Shown: positions 1 through 6,079 of the stretch, in pieces | Layout: each line of letters starts with the position of its first letter | Position numbering within the stretch: position 1 is the first letter of the stretch | Assembly (NCBI GenBank): GCA_902494815.1 | Contig: CABUVB010000084.1 | Location: forward strand, 1-7,635 | Direction: 5' to 3' | DNA length: 7,635 nt | From: an uncultured Collinsella sp. | GTDB lineage: Bacteria; Actinomycetota; Coriobacteriia; Coriobacteriales; Coriobacteriaceae | Notes under the pieces: model-generated | Databases searched by the model: none | Told to the model about the DNA's origin: nothing | The model's input: only the letters and a program-made list of their open reading frames with translations | Position numbers and translations under genes: made by a program

Positions 1-770
1 CGTTACGAGGGCTGGTCAACGAGCGCCTCAAGAAGCTCGGTCCAGGCAAGGGCATACTGTTTGCGATTGACGAGGCGCAGTCTGCGTCTATCGAGGAGCT
101 GGCGGCGCTGGCCGTTCTCTATCAGCAAGTGCTCGGAGATCAGGATGCCACGGGCTTGTCCGATAACGATCAGCGCGGTCTTGCGCTAGTGTTCGCCGGC
201 TTGCCCAGTATGGTTGATGACTTGCTCGAAGAGCCGAGCGTGACGTTTTTGCGGCGCGCCCAGCAGCGTACGCTGGGGGCGATTTCTTTGCCCAAGGTGC
301 GCGATTCATATATCCAGACGGTCAAAGGCGCTGGTCTTTGCGTTGATGCGGGGACGGCGGACCTTGCGGCGCGCAGGAGCATGGGGCATCCCTATATGGT
401 CCAGCTGGTGGGATATTACATGTGGCGGGCTGCTGTCCGGCGTGACTCGCGGGTCATTGAAGAACGCGATGTTGAGGTTGGGCACGCGGATGCCATCTCT
501 GAGTTCTATGAAGCAGTCGACGCGCCCCTGTATTATGGATTGCGCAGTCCGCAACGCCTCTTTATCGAGGCCATGGCTGCTGACGAGGGTAAACCGACGC
601 GCATGGCGGATATCATTGAGCGCTGCGATCGCACCCAGAGCTGGGCGAGCAAATATCGCGCAAGCCTGATTCGCGAGCGCGTCATCGAGGCTGCTGGATA
701 CGGCCTCGTCCGGTTTACCGTGCCCATGCTGGGCGAGTACATTCGCAATCGAGTTTTATGGCATGAGTAG
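1..770 (+). CDS. AAA-type ATP-binding protein, 5'-truncated
   Basis: The open frame runs in from the left edge (first full codon at base 3) to a TAG at 768-770, giving 255 visible residues; the true start and the Walker A motif lie outside the window. Visible residues 18-26 read ILFAIDEAQ, a Walker B motif with the D-E pair. LALVFAGLP at about 60-68 fits a sensor-1 strand, and GHPYMVQLVGYYMW at about 128-141 matches the lid region of Orc1/Cdc6-like and related P-loop ATPases. The last ~70 residues (about 182-252) look like a winged-helix DNA-binding domain. Such proteins bind ATP and often DNA, but the specific role here is unknown. A GTG at 129 could be mistaken for the start, but the Walker B motif upstream of it shows the protein begins earlier. 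The stop overlaps the start of the UvrA-like gene, so the two are probably translationally coupled. Confidence 0.85.
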   Translation, partial: LRGLVNERLKKLGPGKGILFAIDEAQSASIEELAALAVLYQQVLGDQDATGLSDNDQRGLALVFAGLPSMVDDLLEEPSVTFLRRAQQRTLGAISLPKVRDSYIQTVKGAGLCVDAGTADLAARRSMGHPYMVQLVGYYMWRAAVRRDSRVIEERDVEVGHADAISEFYEAVDAPLYYGLRSPQRLFIEAMAADEGKPTRMADIIERCDRTQSWASKYRASLIRERVIEAAGYGLVRFTVPMLGEYIRNRVLWHE

Positions 771-3276
771 GGTGATAAAGGTGACGGAACAGAAGATGAG
801 CCCGCAGGCTATCGAGGTGCGTGGCGCGCGCGTCCATAACCTCAAGGACATCGATATCGATATTCCGCTGGGAAGGCTCGTGGGTATTGCCGGCGTGTCG
901 GGTTCGGGCAAGAGCTCGCTGGCGCTGGGGGTTCTTTATGCCGAGGGCTCGCGCCGCTATCTGGAGGCGCTCAGCACCTATACCCGCCGCCGTCTGACGC
1001 AGGCCGAACATGCCCAGGTGGATGAGGTCTTGCACGTGCCGGCGGCGCTCGCGCTGCACCAGCGTCCGAGCGTGCCGGGCGTGCGTTCCACCTTTGGCAC
1101 CATGACCGAGCTCAACAATAGCCTGCGTCTGCTCTTTAGCCGTTGCGCCCATCACGTGTGCCCGCATTGCGGGACGCGTTTGGAACCGAGCCTTAACGTT
1201 GCCGCAGGCCTGTCGCTCACGTGCCCTGCGTGCGGTCGCGAGTTCTACGCGCCGAGTGCCGAGGATTTGGCTTTCAATAGCGGCGGCGCGTGTCCCACTT
1301 GTGGCGGTACCGGCGTTATGCGCGAGGTGGACGAGGCGAGCCTGGTGCCCGACGAGTCAAAGACTATCAACGAGGGTGCGGTGCTTCCCTGGGGTACGCT
1401 CATGTGGGATTTGATGAAGCAGGTCGCCGGCGAGATGGGCGTACGCACCGACGTGCCGTTTAGCCAGCTCACGCCTCAAGAGCGCGATATCGTGTTCCAC
1501 GGCCCGGCGGTTAAGAAGCACATTCTCTACGTTCCCAAAAACGGCGAGGGCGCCACGCCGCTCGACTTCACCTATTACAACGCCGTCTATACCGTCGAAA
1601 ATGCGCTCGCCAAGGTTAAGGACGATAAGGGGCTCAAACGCGTTGCGCGCTTTTTGCGCGAGGGGCCATGCCGCGACTGTGGTGGCACGCGTCTTTCCGA
1701 GGCTGCGCGCCAGCCCCAAGTGCGCGGTATCAATCTGGCGCAGGCCGCGGCCATGACGCTGGGCGAGGCGATTGAGTGGGTGCGCGGGGTGCCCGCATCC
1801 TTGCCGTCCGAGATGCGGCCCATGGCGACGGATATCTGCGATTCGTTTTTGAGCGCGGCCCGTCGTCTAGTCGACCTGGGACTCGATTACCTTTCACTCG
1901 ACCGCGCCGGTGCCACGCTCTCCACGGGTGAGCGCCAGCGCGTACAGCTTGCTCGCGTGGTGCGCAACCGATCGACGGGCGTGCTTTATGTGCTGGACGA
2001 GCCTTCGATCGGCCTGCATCCTGCCAATGTCGACGGCTTGGTGGGCGTGATGCGCGATCTGGTGGATGACGGCAACACCGTGGTTGTTGTCGACCACGAT
2101 ACACGTGTGCTGGCGGAAGCCGACTATCTGGTCGAGATGGGCCCCGTTGCCGGAGCAGGCGGCGGCAATGTGATCGCCGCTGGTACGGTAGACGAGGTCG
2201 AGCAATCGCAGAGCAGTCGCATCGCGCCGTTTTTGCGCGCCGAGCCCAAGCGCTTGCGTCCGCAGGTGACTGACGACGAAATGTTCGACCAGGGCCATAT
2301 CCGCATGGCGACCGATGCCATCCATACCGTCAAGCCGCTCGAAGTCGATATCCCGCGCGGTCGTCTCGTCGCGGTGACGGGTGTTTCGGGTTCGGGCAAG
2401 ACGACGTTGGTGCTCGAGACGCTCATCCCGGCGCTCAAGGCTCGGGCAGCTGGCGAGCGCCTGCCGGGACACGTGCGTTGGGTCGATGCCGAAGGTATTG
2501 CCCGCGCAAACCTGATTGACGCTACGCCCATCGGCGCCAACGTGCGCTCGACGGTGGCGACCTATGCCGACATCCATGATGAGCTGCGTCGCGCCTTCGC
2601 CCGTACGCCCGAGGCCAAGGCGGCCGGCTACAAGGCGGGTGCCTTTAGCTACAACACCGGCGCCTTGCGCTGCCCTACGTGCGATGGCACGGGCTCGATA
2701 TCGCTCGACGTGCAGTTTTTGCCAGATGTCGAGATCGTCTGTCCCGCATGTCGCGGCTCTCGCTACGCGGAAGCCGCCTCGCATATCCATCGCGAGGGCA
2801 AGGACGGGAGCCTGCTTACGTTGCCGCAACTCATGGACATGAGTGTGGACGAGGCCATCGACGCCACAATGGGCCTCAAGAAGGTTCAGACGCGCTTGCA
2901 GACCTTGCATGACCTGGGCCTGGGCTATCTCACACTTGGCGAGCCCACACCGGCGCTTTCGGGCGGTGAGGCACAACGCCTTAAGCTCGCGAGCGAGATG
3001 GGCCGCGTGCAGGACGATGCCGTATTCGTGTTCGACGAGCCCACAATCGGACTACATCCGCTCGATGTCCAGGTGCTGTTGAACGTGTTTGACGGCCTCG
3101 TTGCCAAGGGCGCCACAGTTATCGTGATCGAGCATGACCTCGACCTTATCCGTAACGCCGATTACGTGATTGACATGGGCCCGGGCGGTGGCGATGCGGG
3201 CGGGCAAATCGTCTGCGCCGGTACGCCGGGCGACATCGCAGTCTGCTCCAAGAGCATCACCGGCCGCTACCTATAA
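763..3276 (+). CDS. UvrA-like twin-ABC ATPase without UvrB-binding domain
   Basis: This 837-residue protein belongs to the UvrA family of DNA-damage-recognising ABC ATPases. Module 1 has Walker A GVSGSGKS (44-51), signature STGERQ (387-392), Walker B DEPSIGLHP (412-420) and His445. Module 2 has Walker A GVSGSGKT (540-547), signature LSGGEAQ (732-738), DEPTIGLHP (758-766) and His791. Zinc-type cysteine pairs occur at 133/136, 154/157, 177/180, 303/306, 637/640 and 660/663. Canonical UvrA has about 940 residues, with a UvrB-binding domain of ~100 residues between the CPxCG after Walker A and the next cysteine pair. Here that gap is only about 17 residues, so the domain is absent, as in UvrA2/drug-resistance-type paralogues. 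A role in tolerance of DNA-binding compounds or in ATP-dependent DNA sensing is inference. The start is uncertain: ATG 763 overlaps the upstream gene by 8 bases, while GTG 781 has GGGTGA six bases upstream and ATG 796 is also possible. A hairpin follows the stop. Confidence 0.93.
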   Translation: MSRVIKVTEQKMSPQAIEVRGARVHNLKDIDIDIPLGRLVGIAGVSGSGKSSLALGVLYAEGSRRYLEALSTYTRRRLTQAEHAQVDEVLHVPAALALHQRPSVPGVRSTFGTMTELNNSLRLLFSRCAHHVCPHCGTRLEPSLNVAAGLSLTCPACGREFYAPSAEDLAFNSGGACPTCGGTGVMREVDEASLVPDESKTINEGAVLPWGTLMWDLMKQVAGEMGVRTDVPFSQLTPQERDIVFHGPAVKKHILYVPKNGEGATPLDFTYYNAVYTVENALAKVKDDKGLKRVARFLREGPCRDCGGTRLSEAARQPQVRGINLAQAAAMTLGEAIEWVRGVPASLPSEMRPMATDICDSFLSAARRLVDLGLDYLSLDRAGATLSTGERQRVQLARVVRNRSTGVLYVLDEPSIGLHPANVDGLVGVMRDLVDDGNTVVVVDHDTRVLAEADYLVEMGPVAGAGGGNVIAAGTVDEVEQSQSSRIAPFLRAEPKRLRPQVTDDEMFDQGHIRMATDAIHTVKPLEVDIPRGRLVAVTGVSGSGKTTLVLETLIPALKARAAGERLPGHVRWVDAEGIARANLIDATPIGANVRSTVATYADIHDELRRAFARTPEAKAAGYKAGAFSYNTGALRCPTCDGTGSISLDVQFLPDVEIVCPACRGSRYAEAASHIHREGKDGSLLTLPQLMDMSVDEAIDATMGLKKVQTRLQTLHDLGLGYLTLGEPTPALSGGEAQRLKLASEMGRVQDDAVFVFDEPTIGLHPLDVQVLLNVFDGLVAKGATVIVIEHDLDLIRNADYVIDMGPGGGDAGGQIVCAGTPGDIAVCSKSITGRYL

Positions 3277-3278
3277 CC

Positions 3279-3313
3279 GAATGTGACAAAGGGGCTGTCC
3301 CTTTGTCACATTC
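3279..3313. terminator. Perfect 15-bp hairpin after the uvrA-like gene
   Basis: Bases 3279-3293 and 3299-3313 are exact reverse complements (15 bp), with the 5-base loop GCTGT. The stem starts two bases after the uvrA-like stop codon. No T-run follows on either strand, so it is not a textbook intrinsic terminator. It may still act as one, or as a 3'-end mRNA stabiliser. Its core AAAGGGGCTGTCCCTTT recurs as AAAGGGACTGTCCCTTT at 7169-7185, so it belongs to a dispersed hairpin family. Confidence 0.7.
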
Positions 3314-3347
3314 CGGCAAAGACTGTCGGCATCACGGTTTTCTGTTT

Positions 3348-3427
3348 CGGTTAATTCTGGTTAAAAGCAGTTAATTTCAGTTAAAAGCAGTTAATTCTGG
3401 TTAAAAACAGTTAATTCCAGTTAAAAG
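3348..3427. repeat. Four 20-bp tandem repeats with 10-bp GTTAA periodicity
   Basis: Four head-to-tail 20-bp units occupy 3348-3367, 3368-3387, 3388-3407 and 3408-3427. They differ at only a few positions: the first unit begins CGG instead of CAG, the middle is TCTGG, TTCAG or TCCAG, and the third ends in A. Each unit is itself two 10-bp halves, so GTTAA begins exactly at 3350, 3360, 3370, 3380, 3390, 3400, 3410 and 3420, always preceded by [CT][AG]. Ten base pairs is close to one helical turn, so all eight cores face the same side of the DNA. The array sits 145 bp before the recombinase start. It could be an operator for a cooperative DNA-binding protein, an accessory site for recombination, or a mobile-element end. 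The sequence does not decide between these. Confidence 0.9.
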
Positions 3428-3571
3428 CGAGCGCGTTGTCGGCACGGCGCTTGAATAGCTTGTGCCTGAGGGCCAAAATGGCCTCAGCCCATTCGCGGAA
3501 TTTGCACGCCCTATAGTGAGTGGGCTCTCGTTTGAGCCGATGCTGCCAGGAGGCGGCCGATAGGGGCAATT
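3428..3571 (+). other. Recombinase leader region with bulged inverted repeat
   Basis: This non-coding stretch lies between the repeat array and the recombinase. It contains an inverted repeat, CTGAGGGCC at 3466-3474 with GGCCTCAG at 3480-3487 (one bulged G, short A-rich loop), and a weaker one, GGCTC at 3523-3527 with GAGCC at 3534-3538. AGGGG at 3562-3566, five bases before ATG 3572, is the likely ribosome-binding site. AGGAGG at 3548-3553 is stronger but 18 bases away, too far for this start. TATAGT at 3512-3517 resembles a -10 box but has no acceptable -35 partner, so no promoter is called. Confidence 0.45.
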
Positions 3572-4207
3572 ATGGACAATCGAATCTTTGGGTATGCGCG
3601 TGTCTCATCTGCGGATCAGAACTTGGACCGCCAGTTAGACGCATTGGGAAGGTTTCCCGTTCAACGGGACCAGATTTACGCTGACAAGGCAAGCGGTAAG
3701 GACTTTAAGCGTCCTCAGTACCAGCGGCTTCTTCGCAGGTTGCGCGAGGGCGACATTCTCGTGATCAAAAGTATCGATCGTTTGGGTCGTAATTATCGTG
3801 AAGTCCTCGATGAATGGCGACGCATCACGGTGGATAGGCATGCTGCCATCGTGGTGCTTGATATGCCTCTGCTCGATACACGCGAGCAACTCGACGGCAT
3901 CACGGGAACATTCATGGCGGACCTTGTCCTCCAGATCTTGAGCTACGTGGCGCAGCTGGAGCGTGAAAACATCAAGCAGCGCCAGGCGGAGGGTATCGCA
4001 TCGGCGCGTCTGCGGGGTGTGAGATTTGGAAGGCCGGCGCTCGAACGCCCGGATAGCTATAGCGATGTCATCAAATCATTCGAAGGAGGTGAGGTTACGA
4101 GGCAAGAGGCCGCAACGCTACTGAACGTCAGCACATCGACATTCGATCGTTGGAGGCGGGCGGACACGACCGGTTTTGACCGTTCGCCGTCCGTCCGTCC
4201 TCTTTAG
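3572..4207 (+). CDS. Small serine recombinase (resolvase/invertase family)
   Basis: The 211-residue protein is a site-specific DNA recombinase of the gamma-delta resolvase/Hin/Pin type, which cuts and rejoins DNA through a 5'-phosphoserine link. GYARVSS at residues 7-13 holds catalytic Ser12 and Arg10. The SGKDFKRP loop is at 41-48, and SIDRLGR at 67-73 supplies the conserved Asp69, Arg70 and Arg73. A long helix around 114-137 should carry dimerisation, GRP at 153-155 marks the arm, and residues 165-196 form the C-terminal helix-turn-helix (EVTRQEAATLLNVSTSTFDR). The length is slightly above the usual 180-200 because of a polar tail after residue 197. All key residues are present, so it should be active. 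It stands alone, without a transposase or phage genes in view. Neither a res site nor an invertible segment with clear inverted ends is evident, so resolvase versus invertase is undecided. Confidence 0.95.
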   Translation: MDNRIFGYARVSSADQNLDRQLDALGRFPVQRDQIYADKASGKDFKRPQYQRLLRRLREGDILVIKSIDRLGRNYREVLDEWRRITVDRHAAIVVLDMPLLDTREQLDGITGTFMADLVLQILSYVAQLERENIKQRQAEGIASARLRGVRFGRPALERPDSYSDVIKSFEGGEVTRQEAATLLNVSTSTFDRWRRADTTGFDRSPSVRPL

Positions 4208-4368
4208 CTAGACATTTTGACGAGGGGAGTTTATTGTACAGAGCTCACTCCTTCCCTCGATGTTTATCCAGTTCACGCCCTTGAACCAAATAGTGCCACC
4301 GCGTTGCCAATTCGTCTGCTTTTTGGCGAGGGGCTATAAGTCTTAACGTCAATCGAAGGGAAATAGTC
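4208..4368 (+). other. Intergenic region with bulged inverted repeat and direct repeat
   Basis: This stretch separates the recombinase from the lipoprotein gene. CGAGGGGAGT (4221-4230) pairs with ACTC (4247-4250) and CCCTCG (4254-4259) around a 3-base bulge; with no T-run after it, it is a weak terminator at best. TTTTGACGAGGGG (4215-4227) recurs as TTTTGGCGAGGGG (4321-4333), matching at 12 of 13 bases. TATAAG at 4335-4340 could be a -10 element for the lipoprotein gene, with only a poor -35 (TTCGTC at 4311-4316, spacing 18). GAAGGGA at 4355-4361 serves as ribosome-binding site for GTG 4369. Confidence 0.4.
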
Positions 4369-5184
4369 GTGAAACGAAATACTACTAAAAAGCAGCCTAT
4401 GATGGGCTTGCTTGTCCTACTTATCTGTTCTCTAGGATTCATCTCGGCCTGTTCACAGAATGATGCAAACGCTGCAAAGTCGAAATATGTCGACGATAAG
4501 GCGATGAATGTTATCGCCGCCGGGTTTGAGAGAAGGTCCGACGTCATTGAATCTAATGCAAACGATGATGATCCTCATTCAACCGAGAATATCCAGGAAG
4601 CTATTGAGGCCGAAATCAAGAACGACAAGGAACTCAAGAACGCTAGGTTTAAGGATTCCAAGATGCAACAGGACGTAATCACGTATCTGAATCTGCTTGA
4701 TGACCAGCTTAAAGTGACCGAGGATTACTCGCAATCGTCTTCGGATTATTACGAAGAGTGGAATAAGGTCTACGATAAGCGGTCTGCGCAGCTCAAAAAG
4801 CTTGTTGATAATTACGGGCTGGAAGTCGGGGAGAAATACAAGGATGATTTCAACGACTTAATTAAGAATGGAAAGTCCGTAGCAGAGAAGACCCGCTATG
4901 AGGATGCCATTAACAGTTTGATTCAGGGAGCAAATTTCGAAAAATCGGATGACGGTTACGGCCTGTATACGTATACGGCGGTAGTTGAGAACACCTCTGG
5001 TATATCGTTCTCTAACGTCAGCCTGACACTTGCTCTCTATGATGCAGATGACATCAAAGCGGAGGAGACCTATGCGGACACTTCTTCGTGGGCGCCGGGT
5101 GAGAAAGTCAAGTTCGAGGCAATGTCCGATGTTGACGCTGCGCGCGTTGTCGCATCTGTTTCCAGCTACGATGTAAATAAATAA
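4369..5184 (+). CDS. Lipoprotein with C-terminal FxLYD-type domain
   Basis: The gene encodes 271 residues from a GTG start, chosen because GAAGGG lies eight bases upstream and the signal peptide starts there. The N-terminus is a lipoprotein signal: basic residues 2-8, hydrophobic core 12-24, and lipobox ISAC with Cys28 as the predicted lipidated residue, so the protein should be anchored on the outer face of the membrane. Residues ~40-190 are charged and probably helical, rich in Asp, Glu and Lys, with no family I recognise. Residues ~198-268 (from GLYTYTAVVENTSG through VSLTLALYDADD and WAPGEKVKFEA) match the FxLYD beta-sandwich pattern common in secreted Gram-positive proteins, whose molecular role is not established. 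Base composition is lower in G+C than the uvrA-like gene. A terminator lies 14 bases after the stop, so it is probably a single-gene transcript although it sits beside the DUF4230 pair. Confidence 0.88.
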   Translation: MKRNTTKKQPMMGLLVLLICSLGFISACSQNDANAAKSKYVDDKAMNVIAAGFERRSDVIESNANDDDPHSTENIQEAIEAEIKNDKELKNARFKDSKMQQDVITYLNLLDDQLKVTEDYSQSSSDYYEEWNKVYDKRSAQLKKLVDNYGLEVGEKYKDDFNDLIKNGKSVAEKTRYEDAINSLIQGANFEKSDDGYGLYTYTAVVENTSGISFSNVSLTLALYDADDIKAEETYADTSSWAPGEKVKFEAMSDVDAARVVASVSSYDVNK

Positions 5185-5198
5185 GTTCTGCACGGAAG

Positions 5199-5240
5199 GG
5201 GCGGGTTAATCGGCAATGAATGGTTGACCTGCCCGTTTTA
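5199..5240 (+). terminator. Intrinsic terminator after the lipoprotein gene
   Basis: Bases 5199-5212 pair with 5221-5234 in a 14-bp stem that has a few G-T wobble pairs; the G+C-rich base is GGGCGGGT with ACCTGCCC. The loop is GCAATGAA, and GTTTTA follows directly at 5235-5240. A stem plus a short T-run placed just after the stop codon fits a rho-independent terminator on the plus strand. Confidence 0.7.
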
Positions 5241-5398
5241 TGCCAATTATTGAACAACAAGTGCCGCGAACGAATGTGTATTATATCGGATTGCAAACAA
5301 CTGCCCTCGTCTAAAGACATGCTGAAAACGACAATTAAGGCATGAGGTATAACCCACGGCAGTTTCTTAAATAACAGGGATTTTGAAAGGAATAGGGG
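5241..5398 (+). other. AT-rich upstream region of the DUF4230 gene
   Basis: This 158-bp gap should hold the promoter of the DUF4230 pair because a terminator lies just upstream. TATTAT (in the run GTGTATTATATC around 5276-5287) and TATAAC (5348-5353) are -10-like, but neither has a well-spaced -35; TTGAAC near 5250 is 23 bases from TATTAT. AAAGGA at 5386-5391, seven bases before ATG 5399, is a good ribosome-binding site and supports that start over the later in-frame ATG at 5420. No gene is seen here. Confidence 0.4.
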
Positions 5399-6070
5399 AT
5401 GGATGAGATAGAGGAAGGCATGGGGGCGCTGAAAGCGAAACTCGGGAGAATCCTGACAAAGCCCAAGGTATTCTTTGCGGGCCTGGCGCTTGGTGGAGTG
5501 ATTGTGGCTGTACTTTTCATTACCATCTTTAATAACGGCAAAGCTGCGGGCGCGAAAGAAACGACCCCCAATACGCTTTCCCCGTCGGTCGTGTTTGAAC
5601 GCATCGCTTCCCAGAACGAGATGGTTTCTGCATCGCAGAACTATGCGATTGTCGATAAGGTGACGGATACCAAGAGGTTCTTCGATTGGTTTGATATCCC
5701 GTTTACGGAAAACAGCTTTTGGTACCGCTATGTGGGAACCATTAAGGCGGGTGTGAATCTCGAGACGGCAGAGATACATACAAACAAGAAAAAGCTGACT
5801 ATTGCGATGGACGAGCCTTATGTAATCTCGAACACGCCGGATATGAATAAGTCGGGTGCTCTCGAGGAACGCAACAACATCCTCAATCCCATTGAGGTCA
5901 AAGACGTCACGGCGTTTGAAGCGCAGTGCAAGGAGCGGAGTGAAAGCGAGGCCATCAAGGATGGCAAGCTGCTCGAAGAGGCTCGAGTGAACGCCGAAGC
6001 AAATATCCGTGCGATGTTCAACTCGGCATTTGGCGATGAATATACGGTTGATTTCGACTATCGGAAATAG
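5399..6070 (+). CDS. Single-pass membrane protein, DUF4230 family
   Basis: The protein has 223 residues. Residues 1-23 are short and basic near the membrane (Lys12, Lys14, Arg17, Lys21, Lys23). Residues 24-44 (VFFAGLALGGVIVAVLFITIF) are one transmembrane helix, and by the positive-inside rule the remainder faces outside. Residues ~62-222 resemble DUF4230: an S-N-E-M-V-S-A strand near 71-77, YVGTIKAGVNLETAEI at 111-126, KLTIAMDEPYVI at 132-143, and a C-terminal helix rich in Glu, Lys and Ala ending in AFGDEYTVDFDY. DUF4230 has no known biochemical function; it is widespread as a membrane-anchored domain. The assignment is from pattern memory and should be confirmed by profile search. The stop codon overlaps the ribosome-binding site of the next gene, so the two form an operon. 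Confidence 0.82.
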   Translation: MDEIEEGMGALKAKLGRILTKPKVFFAGLALGGVIVAVLFITIFNNGKAAGAKETTPNTLSPSVVFERIASQNEMVSASQNYAIVDKVTDTKRFFDWFDIPFTENSFWYRYVGTIKAGVNLETAEIHTNKKKLTIAMDEPYVISNTPDMNKSGALEERNNILNPIEVKDVTAFEAQCKERSESEAIKDGKLLEEARVNAEANIRAMFNSAFGDEYTVDFDYRK

Positions 6071-6075
6071 GAGGT
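6069..6075 (+). promoter_or_regulatory. Strong ribosome-binding site overlapping the upstream stop
   Basis: AGGAGGT begins inside the TAG stop (6068-6070) of the DUF4230 gene and ends four bases before ATG 6080. Ribosomes terminating on the first gene would be delivered to this site, so translation of the pair is probably coupled. It fixes the start of the 353-residue protein. Confidence 0.85.
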
Positions 6076-6079
6076 CACT

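Noticed and set aside
129..770. GTG at 129 as the start of the first gene
   Set aside because: The frame stays open to the left edge and encodes a Walker B motif upstream of this codon.
1894..2976. Long minus-strand open frame (360 codons) opposite the uvrA-like gene
   Set aside because: It lies wholly antisense to a protein with clear family motifs, in high-G+C DNA where such shadow frames are common, and its product has no recognisable domain.
3348..3427. CRISPR array
   Set aside because: The 20-bp units are directly abutting with no unique spacers, and no cas gene is present.
4221..4259. Intrinsic terminator after the recombinase
   Set aside because: The stem has a 3-base bulge and a 16-base loop, and no T-run follows.
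5238..5364. Inverted repeats in the DUF4230 upstream region (ATGCCAATTATTG with CAATTAAGGCAT; AACTGCC with GGCAGTT) as an invertible promoter
   Set aside because: The first pair has several mismatches and gaps, the second is only 7 bp, and they interlock instead of nesting. This is within chance expectation for AT-rich DNA.
5108..5779. Minus-strand open frame of 223 codons across the lipoprotein end and DUF4230 start
   Set aside because: It overlaps two supported genes and a terminator, has no good ribosome-binding site and no protein-like pattern.
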